A DNA stretch of 64,000 nucleotides, taken from NCBI GenBank assembly GCA_001604005.1, contig LVAM01000016.1, positions 73,379-137,378 of the forward strand, read 5' to 3'. Source of the DNA: Clostridiales bacterium Firm_07 (GTDB lineage: Bacteria; Bacillota; Clostridia; Oscillospirales; CAG-272). Both the position numbers and the translations under genes were made by a program. A model generated the notes under the pieces. It did no database searches. It saw only the letters and a program-made list of their open reading frames with translations, and had not been told where the DNA came from. Of the stretch, positions 30,001 to 38,086 are shown one piece after another (within the stretch, counting starts at the first letter, position 1; each line of letters starts with the position of its first letter).

Positions 30001-30069
30001 CCACCGGAGCAATACGCAGACGCCATCGAAACCGTCATGAGCCAGTGCGAAATGTGGACGGATAACTAA
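27013..30069 (+). CDS. hsdR: Type I restriction enzyme endonuclease subunit HsdR
   Basis: Nuclease motif '[22 protein letters not shown]'; helicase motifs '[14 protein letters not shown]', '[12 protein letters not shown]', 'FTGTPI', '[23 protein letters not shown]'. GTG start assumed. Confidence 0.95.
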   Translation: [1018 protein letters not shown]

Positions 30070-30084
30070 ATAGCATATCATTTG

Positions 30085-30118
30085 AATCCCGCAGGGCAAA
30101 ACCTGCGGGATTTCTGCG
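30085..30118 (+). terminator. Rho-independent terminator after hsdR
   Basis: aatcccgcagg-gcaaaa-cctgcgggatttctg. Confidence 0.65.
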
Positions 30119-30231
30119 TTTTTCGACAGCGTTTTGCGGGCATTTGTAAATCTTTCGGCAAGATCATTGACAGCAAAGCGGTGGCTCCGTATAATAAAAA
30201 CAGACCGGAAACCATAACGGAATCCGGTCAA

Positions 30232-30306
30232 TGGCACCCCCAGCGGGAATCGAACCCACAACTAATCCTTAGGAGGGATTTGTTATATCCATTTAACTAT
30301 GAGGGC
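30232..30306 (-). tRNA. tRNA-Arg (anticodon CCT), CCA encoded
   Basis: Minus strand GCCCTCA-TA-GTTAAATGGATATAAC-A-AATCC-CTCCTAA-GGATT-...-GTGGG-TTCGATT-CCCGC-TGGGGGT-G-CCA; all arms pair. Promoter TTGCGT-N17-TACAAT at 30328-30356 (minus). Confidence 0.93.
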
Positions 30307-30381
30307 GTGCGGCATTGCCGCCGAACTATTGTAGCATAGTTTTCCGAAAAACGCAAGTATTTTTTGAAAGGAGCGGACGCG

Positions 30382-30855
30382 ATGCGCAAAACGCTGAAAT
30401 GGGCGCTGCTGTTGCTTACCGTGGCGTGGTGTTTCTTCATTTGGCATTTTTCACTTGCCGACGCCGACGTGTCAAGCGTATCCAGCGGGCGGGTGACCGA
30501 TACGCTGAACGCGGCGCTGGAAAGTCTGCGTGCAAGTTACCGCCTGCCGCACGATTTCGTGCGGAAAGCCGCGCATTTTACCGAATTTCTCGTGCTCGGC
30601 GTTTTGCTTTCCGTTACGCTGATCGCTTTTCGCGCGAAAAGCATCTCTTTCGTGGCGCTTCCGAGTGTTTTCGCGGTCGCCGCTATCGACGAGTTTTTGC
30701 AGATCTTTTCCCCCGGGCGCGCGGCGGCGTTTCCCGACGTATTGCTCGACACGGCGGGCGGCGTTTGCGGTATGCTGATCGTGATCGGGTTTGCGGCTTT
30801 GTTCCAAAGGAGGGGCGAAACGCGAAAAAGTGAAAATCCCGAAAAAAACTCTTGA
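30382..30855 (+). CDS. VanZ-like family membrane protein
   Basis: 'FVRKAAHFTEFLVLGVLL', 'AAIDEFLQIFSPGRAAAFPDVLLDTAGGVCG'. Confidence 0.85.
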   Translation: MRKTLKWALLLLTVAWCFFIWHFSLADADVSSVSSGRVTDTLNAALESLRASYRLPHDFVRKAAHFTEFLVLGVLLSVTLIAFRAKSISFVALPSVFAVAAIDEFLQIFSPGRAAAFPDVLLDTAGGVCGMLIVIGFAALFQRRGETRKSENPEKNS

Positions 30856-30966
30856 CAAAAAAGAAATAAGTATGCTATAATGATATGCCGCTTGAAAAAG
30901 GCTCCCGAAGTATGCCTTGCGCATCGCCTGAAATCAGCGAGTCTATAAGAAAGAGAGGTGCTTTTC
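30852..30966 (+). promoter_or_regulatory. rplU promoter and about 80-nt structured leader (possible L21-leader-type cis element)
   Basis: TTGACA (30852-30857), 18 bp, TATAAT (30876-30881), then untranslated leader before GTG at 30967. Confidence 0.4.
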
Positions 30967-31278
30967 GTGTACGCGATTATCGAAACCGGCGGAAAGCAGT
31001 ACAAGGTCAACGAAGGTGACGTCATTTTCGTTGAAAAACTCGGCGCGGCCGAGGGTGAAACGGTCGAATTTACCGCTGTCAAAGCCCTGTCGAAAGACGG
31101 TGCGCTGCAAGTGGGCACGCCCGACGTTGCCGGCGCAAAAGTGACGGCTACGGTGCTCAAAGAAGGCAAAGCGAAAAAGATCGTTGTTTTCAAGTACAAA
31201 GCCAAGAAAAACGAAAAGAAAAAGATGGGACACAGACAGCCCTACACTAAGGTGCAGATCAAAACCATCGAGGGTTGA
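30967..31278 (+). CDS. rplU: 50S ribosomal protein L21
   Basis: '[24 protein letters not shown]', '[13 protein letters not shown]'. Confidence 0.95.
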   Translation: MYAIIETGGKQYKVNEGDVIFVEKLGAAEGETVEFTAVKALSKDGALQVGTPDVAGAKVTATVLKEGKAKKIVVFKYKAKKNEKKKMGHRQPYTKVQIKTIEG

Positions 31279-31284
31279 TGGTCG

Positions 31285-31665
31285 ATGACAACCATAACCT
31301 TTTTCCGCCAAGACGGTATCTTCTACGGGTTTGAAGAAAAAGGCCACGTCGGTTTCGGCGAGGCGGGGAGCGATCCCTTCTGCGCGATGCTTTCTTCACT
31401 CACGATGTATATCGTCGACGCCATCGAAGACGTGTACCACGGAAAAGCCGACTACGAAGTAGACGAGGCGGCGACCGCGATCCGCGTCCGTTCCCCTTCC
31501 GCTCTGCCCGCGTTTGAAAGTGACGAGCGCGTGCGCTTTGCGGTCTCCGGATTGTTCCTCACCTATTATACGATGCTTGAAGATATGTTGCTTCACGACG
31601 ATTTGTATGAATATACGGGCGAGGGCGGTTTCAAGGTCCGGGTGGAAGATCGGGAATATCTGTAA
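31285..31665 (+). CDS. prp: Ribosomal-processing cysteine protease Prp
   Basis: '[21 protein letters not shown]' (catalytic His/Cys region); located between rplU and rpmA as in Firmicutes. Confidence 0.88.
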   Translation: MTTITFFRQDGIFYGFEEKGHVGFGEAGSDPFCAMLSSLTMYIVDAIEDVYHGKADYEVDEAATAIRVRSPSALPAFESDERVRFAVSGLFLTYYTMLEDMLLHDDLYEYTGEGGFKVRVEDREYL

Positions 31666-31708
31666 GCCGCGCGAACGCGGCGAAAAATACGATAAGGAGA
31701 AAAGCGAA

Positions 31709-31987
31709 ATGTTTAGAATCAGTTTGCAGTTTTTCGCCCACAAAAAGGGCGTTGGTTCTACCAAAAACGGACGCGACAGCGAGTCGAAACGCCTCGGCGT
31801 GAAAGCCGCTGACGGTCAGACCGTTACGGCGGGCAGCATCATCGTGCGTCAGCGCGGCACTGCCATTCACCCCGGCAACAACGTCGGCATCGGAAAAGAT
31901 CACACGCTCTTCGCACTGGTCGAGGGCAGAGTCCATTTCGAGCAAAAGACGAAAGATAAGAAACAGGTCAGCGTTATCGCCGACTGA
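31709..31987 (+). CDS. rpmA: 50S ribosomal protein L27 (with cleavable N-terminal extension)
   Basis: '[39 protein letters not shown]'. Confidence 0.96.
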   Translation: MFRISLQFFAHKKGVGSTKNGRDSESKRLGVKAADGQTVTAGSIIVRQRGTAIHPGNNVGIGKDHTLFALVEGRVHFEQKTKDKKQVSVIAD

Positions 31988-31988
31988 C

Positions 31989-32023
31989 AAAAAGGCACGC
32001 ACCGGACCGGCGCGTGCCTTTTT
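31989..32023 (+). terminator. Rho-independent terminator after rpmA
   Basis: aaaaggcacgc...gcgtgccttttt. Confidence 0.8.
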
Positions 32024-32070
32024 CAAACACCGTATCCCGCCGAACGACGATCAAAGCGAAAGGAAAAGCG

Positions 32071-34053
32071 ATGTATCAGATCATAAAGAAGCATCCGGAA
32101 TTGCGCCCGTTTGAAAACGACATACGGCAACGCAAGGAAAATTATCGGAACAAGCGCCGGCAAATACTCGGCGGGAAGATCTCGCTTGAAAAATTTGCCA
32201 ACGCGCATCGGTTTTACGGGTTTCACAGGGTAAAGGAAGGTTGGGTATACCGCGAATGGGCGCCCGGAGCGGATCGGGTGTATCTGACGGGAGATTTCAA
32301 CGACTGGCATTGGACCGACACGCCGCTTGCGCGTGCCGACGGCGGCAACTGGGAAGTCTTTTTGCCCGGCGACACGTTGCACCACGGCAGCCGCGTGCTG
32401 ACGATCGTGCAAAACGGAGAACGCCTCACACAGCACGTGCCGCTTTACGCGCGCCGCGTGACGCAGGATCCCACCACGATGAGTTGGTGCTGCGAAGTTT
32501 GGGACGACGAAGCGTTCCCGTGGACCGACAAAGGCTTTTACAGCGACGAGCCGCCGCTCATTTACGAAGCGCATATCGGCATGTCCGCCGAGGACTATCG
32601 CATTTCGACCTACCGCGAGTTTGCGGACAACGTTCTGCCGCATATTCAGCGCGCGGGGTATAACACCGTGCAACTGATGGCGGTGATGGAGCACCCTTTT
32701 TACGGTTCTTTCGGCTATCAGGTCAGCAGTTTTTACGCGGCTTCCAGCCGTTTCGGTTATCCCGCGGAGCTCAAATATCTCGTCAACAAAGCGCACGGAA
32801 TGGGATTGCGCGTATTGCTTGACGTCGTCCATTCGCACGCCGTGGGCAACACGCTGGAAGGCATTTATCTTTTTGACGGCACCGATTATCAGTTTTTCCA
32901 TCGGGGCGAAAAGGGAGATCATCCCGCGTGGGGCACAAAACTTTTCAATTACGATAAACCGGAAGTCTTGCATTTTCTGCTCAGCAATTTGAAGTTTTGG
33001 ATGGAAGAATACCATTTCGACGGGTTTCGCTTTGACGGCGTGACCTCGATGCTCTATCACGACCACGGGCTTGGCGCGAGTTTTTCGGATATGTCGATGT
33101 ATTTTTCGATGAACACCGACACCGAGGCAGTCACTTATTTGCAACTTGCCAACGCGCTCGTTCACCGTTTGAACCCCCACGCGCTGACAATCGCGGAGGA
33201 TATGAGCGGTATGCCCGGTATGTGCGAGCCGATCCGCATCGGCGGCATCGGATTTGATTGCCGTCTCGGTATGGGCTTGCCCGATCTGTGGATCAAACTC
33301 ATCAAAGAGCGGCGTGATGAAGACTGGGAGCTCGGTGCGATCTGGTACGAACTGACCAACCGCAACGCGCCGACCGTCGCTTACGCGGAGAGCCACGATC
33401 AGGCGCTTGTCGGCGACAAGACCATCATTTTCCGTTTGGCGGACGCGGCAATGTACGACCAGATGCGCAAAGACTGCCACTCTCCCGTCATCGACCGCGC
33501 GACGGCGCTCCATAAAATGATCCGATTGCTCACGATGAGCGCGGGCGGCACCGGATATTTGAATTTTATGGGCAATGAGTTCGGACATCCCGAATGGATC
33601 GATTTTCCGCGCCCCGGAAACGGCAACAGTTTTCACTATTGCCGCAGGCAGTGGAGTTTATTGCACAATCCCGACCTCAAATACGAGTTGCTCTTCAACT
33701 TTGACGAGGATATGATCCATACGGCGGAAAGATATCGGATATTCGATCAAACCTATCCGGAACTGAAACTGATCCACGAAGCGGATAAAGTGTTGGCTTT
33801 CGAGAGGGGCGGACTTGTCTTCGTGTTCAATTTTTCGCCGACGAACGGGTACACGGATTATGCGATCCCCGTCAGCCGCGGAGAAGACTATATCGTGCTT
33901 TTCACCGGCGACGACGGCAGATACGGCGGATTTGACAGGATCGCGCACGGCGCGCACAGCGCGTTTTTGCCGGGCAGTATCGGAAATTATATTCGGCTTT
34001 ATTTGCCCGCGCGCACCTGTATGGTGCTTTGCCCGAAAAGCATGGAAAAATAA
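32071..34053 (+). CDS. glgB: 1,4-alpha-glucan branching enzyme-like GH13 protein
   Basis: CBM48 'VYREWAPGADRVYLTGDFNDWH'; GH13 'LLDVVHSHAVGNT', 'FDGFRFDGVTSMLYHDHGLG', 'NFMGNEFGHPEWIDFPRPGN'. Confidence 0.9.
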   Translation: MYQIIKKHPELRPFENDIRQRKENYRNKRRQILGGKISLEKFANAHRFYGFHRVKEGWVYREWAPGADRVYLTGDFNDWHWTDTPLARADGGNWEVFLPGDTLHHGSRVLTIVQNGERLTQHVPLYARRVTQDPTTMSWCCEVWDDEAFPWTDKGFYSDEPPLIYEAHIGMSAEDYRISTYREFADNVLPHIQRAGYNTVQLMAVMEHPFYGSFGYQVSSFYAASSRFGYPAELKYLVNKAHGMGLRVLLDVVHSHAVGNTLEGIYLFDGTDYQFFHRGEKGDHPAWGTKLFNYDKPEVLHFLLSNLKFWMEEYHFDGFRFDGVTSMLYHDHGLGASFSDMSMYFSMNTDTEAVTYLQLANALVHRLNPHALTIAEDMSGMPGMCEPIRIGGIGFDCRLGMGLPDLWIKLIKERRDEDWELGAIWYELTNRNAPTVAYAESHDQALVGDKTIIFRLADAAMYDQMRKDCHSPVIDRATALHKMIRLLTMSAGGTGYLNFMGNEFGHPEWIDFPRPGNGNSFHYCRRQWSLLHNPDLKYELLFNFDEDMIHTAERYRIFDQTYPELKLIHEADKVLAFERGGLVFVFNFSPTNGYTDYAIPVSRGEDYIVLFTGDDGRYGGFDRIAHGAHSAFLPGSIGNYIRLYLPARTCMVLCPKSMEK

Positions 34054-34076
34054 TCTTTTGACGCAATTTCATAAAC

Positions 34077-34108
34077 AGACAAAAAGTAGCTTTTTGTCTG
34101 TTTTTTTT
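34077..34108 (+). terminator. Rho-independent terminator
   Basis: agacaaaaagtagctttttgtctgtttttttt. Confidence 0.75.
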
Positions 34109-34169
34109 CGCGAAAAATTGTGTTACAATGATTTTGTTAGAGTTTTATTTCAAAAAAGGAGACGCTTTT

Positions 34170-35039
34170 ATGAAAACTTACATTCTCTACAATTCCAAAG
34201 CGGGAAACGGCGACGCGGAAAAAGCGAGAAAAGATCTGGCGGCAACGTGCACGGGGGAAGTCTTTGAAGAAGATATCACGAAAACCGACGCGGCGGCGTT
34301 GGTCGCTTCGCTTTCGGCGGAGGATACCGTCATCATTTGCGGCGGCGACGGAACGCTCAATCATTTTGCCAACGACGTGTACGGTATGGAGATCGCGCCG
34401 GAGGTGCTGTATTTGTCGCTCGGAACCGGCAACGACTTCCGCAACGACGTCGGCGCCAAGGCGGGCGAACCCATTTCCGTCAAAAAATATCTTGCGGATC
34501 TTCCCGTGGTGGAAGTGCGGGATAAAAAGTGCCGTTTCATCAACGGCATCGGTTACGGCATCGACGGTTATTGCTGCGAGATGGGGGACAAGGCAAAAGC
34601 CGAACACCCCGATAAGCCCGTCAATTATACCGCCATCGCCATCAAAGGTTTGCTTTTCCACTACAAGCCCGCCAACGCGACCGTGACGGTGGACGGGAAG
34701 AAGTATACGTATAAAAAAGCGTGGATCGCCGCGACGATGAAAGGGCGTTTTTACGGCGGCGGTATGAAAGTGGCGCCGGCGCAGGATCGCCTTGCGGAAG
34801 ACGGCAACGTGACGCTGGTCATTATGTACGGTAAAGGAAAACTGAAAACCCTGATGGTGTTCCCCAGCATTTTCAAGGGCGAACATATCAATCATACCGA
34901 AATGGTCGCCGTACATACGGGCAAGGAGATCACGGTGGCGTTCGATCGCCCCTCCGCGTTGCAAATCGACGGAGAGACCGTGCTCAACGTCAGCGAATAT
35001 CGCGTTACGGCGGGCGCGGCGGTCCTGGCAAAAGTTTGA
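34170..35039 (+). CDS. Diacylglycerol/lipid kinase family protein (DAGK catalytic domain)
   Basis: 'YILYNSKAGNGDAEK', 'VIICGGDGTLNHFAND', 'LSLGTGNDFRNDVG'. Confidence 0.92.
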   Translation: MKTYILYNSKAGNGDAEKARKDLAATCTGEVFEEDITKTDAAALVASLSAEDTVIICGGDGTLNHFANDVYGMEIAPEVLYLSLGTGNDFRNDVGAKAGEPISVKKYLADLPVVEVRDKKCRFINGIGYGIDGYCCEMGDKAKAEHPDKPVNYTAIAIKGLLFHYKPANATVTVDGKKYTYKKAWIAATMKGRFYGGGMKVAPAQDRLAEDGNVTLVIMYGKGKLKTLMVFPSIFKGEHINHTEMVAVHTGKEITVAFDRPSALQIDGETVLNVSEYRVTAGAAVLAKV

Positions 35040-35043
35040 TTGG

Positions 35044-35079
35044 AAAAGAGCCAAAACGCATACCGTTTTGGCTCTTTTT
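35044..35079 (+). terminator. Rho-independent terminator
   Basis: aaaagagccaaaacg-catac-cgttttggctcttttt. Confidence 0.8.
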
Positions 35080-35265
35080 GTCGGCAAAAATATCAAAATG
35101 AACGGCGCGGGCGGGGAAGAATCGGCAACCGCGCCGCACCGCTTTTGCGCTGTCCTCTTTTGCCTTGCAAAACGCACAAGGCGCGCGGAGCGGAAAAAGT
35201 GCAAAAAAATGCGCCGAGCCCCTTGACAAACGCCGGCAAATTTGCTATTATAAGGGAGTCGGCAC

Positions 35266-35357
35266 GGAGAGATGGCTGAGCTGGTCTAAGGCGCACGACT
35301 GGAAATCGTGTGATGGCTAATACCCATCCGAGAGTTCGAATCTCTCTCTCTCCGCCA
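35266..35357 (+). tRNA. tRNA-Ser (anticodon GGA), long variable arm, CCA encoded
   Basis: GGAGAGA...cacgactGGAaatcgtg...gagagTTCGAAtctctc...TCTCTCC-G-CCA; promoter TTGACA upstream at 35223. Confidence 0.93.
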
Positions 35358-35361
35358 CCCT

Positions 35362-35389
35362 AAAAGCACCTTTTTCAAGGTGCTTTTTT
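35362..35389 (+). terminator. Rho-independent terminator after tRNA-Ser
   Basis: aaaagcacctttttcaaggtgctttttt. Confidence 0.75.
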
Positions 35390-35510
35390 GTTATGTCAAG
35401 ACAGCAATGCGGCAGTGCCGCGTTGTGGAGGAAACGTCTCGCTTGACAAACACGCGCGTTGTATTCTATAATGGCGATGAGAACGGATTTTATAAGAAGA
35501 GGTCGCGAAG

Positions 35511-36362
35511 ATGTCAAACGGTTTTTGCGAAAAATTTTTGAAAACGCAGATCGCCGGACTTACGGGACACATAGCGCAAGCGGGCTTTCCCTTTGACCGC
35601 GTGGAGTGGGGACAACCCGATTATACGACGGGCAATACCGGGTATCTCGATCAGATCGAAAAGTGCGTTTTTAACGCGGGACTCGGCGCGGTGACCGAAG
35701 ATTTTAGGGCATTGCAATATTTTTCCTGTGTCAATCAAACGATCGCGGACAAAACTTCCAACCATTGCGACTATCAAAAAGGAAAAAAATGGATGAGTTA
35801 CAGACCAAACCCCGGCACGGAGTGTTGCCCCGGCAACGTCAACCGCTTTATGCCGAATTATGTTTTCAACGCGTGGAAAGAAGCGGGCAGGCACATATAT
35901 CTGAAACTGTATGCGGCAAGCACGTTTGTGTCGGACGGCGTAACAATCGAGGAGAAGACGGATTATCCTTTCGGGGACGACGTGACCTTACACATTCGTG
36001 CCGATCGACAGTTTGCGTTGCATTTTCGGTTGCCGCGGCACTGCCTGCGATATGCGATCACAAAAAACGGAAAAACGTTGCCCGTATCGGTGGAAAACGG
36101 TTTTGCCGTGTGCCGTGTAGAAGGAGATTGCACGTTGAAGATCGCGTTCTCTTTTTCGGTTGAAAAACACATAGAGAAAAACTTTGTGTGGTTTTGGGTG
36201 ATTTTACATTTACGCCGAAACTGCCCGAAAAGGCGACGGCGGGAGCGAAAAAAAACGCTCAAACTGACGCCCTACGGATTTTCGGAACTGCGCGTCACGG
36301 CACTCCCGAAGATCGTCGGAGAAGAGACCGAACGATTTGTTGGACGCACAAACAAGTTTTGA
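35511..36362 (+). pseudogene. Truncated/decayed GH127 (DUF1680, beta-L-arabinofuranosidase-like) remnant
   Basis: 'LKTQIAGLTGHIAQAGFPFDRVEWG', 'PGTECCPGNVNRFMPNYVFNAW' (Cys cluster of GH127), 'LKLTPYGFSELRVTALPKI'. Far shorter than full-length family members, with a nonsense-like stretch 'FVWFWVILHLRRNCPKRRRRERKK' where another frame reads 'VLGDFTFTPKLPEKATAG'. Confidence 0.55.
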
Positions 36363-36460
36363 AAAATAAACCTTTTTGATCGTTTTTCGTGTTGCCCCAC
36401 GCGCGTATATGCGCTATAATAAAAACAATCGGAAGTTTTGAAATCGAAAGGATGCAGGCT

Positions 36461-37162
36461 ATGAGTGAATATTTGCGGAAAATCACCGATATTTTGGAGA
36501 GAATCGAGAAAGAAGAACACGAAGCGATGGATCGTGCCGCCGAACTTGTCGCCGACACGATCGAACGGGACGGGCTGATCTTCGTTTTCGGTTGCGGGCA
36601 TTCGCACTTGCCCGCGCTGGACGCTTTTTATCGCGCGGGCGGCCTTGCCAACGTGTCGCCGGTCCTTGACGCGGACCTGATGCTGTATAACGGCGCGGCA
36701 AAGTCGAGCCGAATGGAGAAAATGAGCGGACTTGTGCCCGAAATTCTACGGCGCTACACGCCCACGCAAAAGGATATGCTTTTCGTCATTTCGGCGTCGG
36801 GGAAAAACGCCGTGCCGGTGGAAATGGCGCTGGAAGCAAAGAAATATCGCCTCTCCACGGTCGGCATTTCCTCACGTGCGTACGTCACGCACGGCGCGCG
36901 GCTGCAAGACGTCACGGACATTCCGATTGATTGTAAAGTGCCCTATGGCGACGCCTGTATCGACGTCGGCGGCAGTAAAATGGGCGGACTTTCGACGTAC
37001 GCGGCGTGTTTTATCCTGAACAGTTGCCTCATCGAGGGGGCGCGGCGCGCGATGGAGCGCGGCGTTACGCCGCCGGTGTATGCGAGCGGCAATATCGAAG
37101 GCGGTATGCAGCGCAACGTGACGTTTGAAGACTTGTATCTCGGAAGGGTGAAAAATCTATGA
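36461..37162 (+). CDS. SIS-domain sugar-phosphate-binding protein
   Basis: 'GLIFVFGCGHSHLPALDAFYRAGGLANVSPV', 'MLFVISASGKNAVPVEMALEAK'. Confidence 0.88.
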   Translation: MSEYLRKITDILERIEKEEHEAMDRAAELVADTIERDGLIFVFGCGHSHLPALDAFYRAGGLANVSPVLDADLMLYNGAAKSSRMEKMSGLVPEILRRYTPTQKDMLFVISASGKNAVPVEMALEAKKYRLSTVGISSRAYVTHGARLQDVTDIPIDCKVPYGDACIDVGGSKMGGLSTYAACFILNSCLIEGARRAMERGVTPPVYASGNIEGGMQRNVTFEDLYLGRVKNL

Positions 37163-38004
37163 CAAAGATCGCAGTGATCGGTATCGTGGGCGAATCGGTT
37201 TTTTTGAAGGTCGATGATTTCGGAAAGATCGGAGAAACGATCGTGGCGCACGATCTGCACAGAGAACTCGGCGGCAAAGGTTTCAATCAGGCGCTTGCGG
37301 CGGCGAGATGCGGCGCCGAGGTGTCATTTCTCGCGGCGGTGAACGAAAAAGACGCGGAACCGTATGCGAAAATTGCCGATAAGTGCGGCATTTACGCACA
37401 TTTTGCGGGCAAGAAAGAGAAAAGCCCCTATGCCGTGATCTCTACCGACAAAAGCGGCGACAATAAGGTGTGCGTATACCACGGTGCTGTTCTGGAAACG
37501 GCGGACGTAGACGCTTTCGCCGCAAAAATCGCGGGATCTGACGGATTGTTGCTCAATAACGAAGTCCCCGCCGCCGTCAACGAGAGGGCGGCAGAGATCG
37601 CGCGGCAGTACGGCGTGCGCATCATCTTAAATCCCGCTCCCGCGCGCACACTGGACGCGGCGTTCCTTGACAAGATTGATCTGTTTACCCCCAACGAGCA
37701 CGAAACGGCGGGGCTTGAAGCCTATGATAACGTGGTGGTGACGCTGGGCAAGCGCGGGTGTCTTATTAAGAAAACCGGCGAGACGATCCCCGCGCGCAAA
37801 GTGGAAAAGGTCGTGGACACGACCGGTGCGGGCGACGTTTTCAGCGGCGTGCTTGCGGCGTGTTATTTTGGCGGTGCGGATCTCGGCACCGCCTGCCGTA
37901 GGGCGAGCGTTGCCTCGGCGATCAAGGTGAGCAGAAAATACATTTTGGACAGCGTTCCCACCAAGAAAGAGATCGACGCGTTTATCGAAAAATACGGAAA
38001 ATAA
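37159..38004 (+). CDS. PfkB-family carbohydrate kinase (ribokinase-like)
   Basis: 'GGKGFNQALAAARCGAEVSFLAAVNEKD', 'VVDTTGAGDVFSGVLAACYF'. Confidence 0.93.
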   Translation: MTKIAVIGIVGESVFLKVDDFGKIGETIVAHDLHRELGGKGFNQALAAARCGAEVSFLAAVNEKDAEPYAKIADKCGIYAHFAGKKEKSPYAVISTDKSGDNKVCVYHGAVLETADVDAFAAKIAGSDGLLLNNEVPAAVNERAAEIARQYGVRIILNPAPARTLDAAFLDKIDLFTPNEHETAGLEAYDNVVVTLGKRGCLIKKTGETIPARKVEKVVDTTGAGDVFSGVLAACYFGGADLGTACRRASVASAIKVSRKYILDSVPTKKEIDAFIEKYGK

Positions 38005-38086
38005 CGGTCAAATCGGACAGATACGACTTGACAACAACGGCAAAAACTTTTATACTATTGTTAATAAAGGCAGGAGGTTGAAAAAG

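Noticed and set aside
32023-33636. 537-aa ORF on the - strand
   Set aside because: Antisense shadow of glgB.
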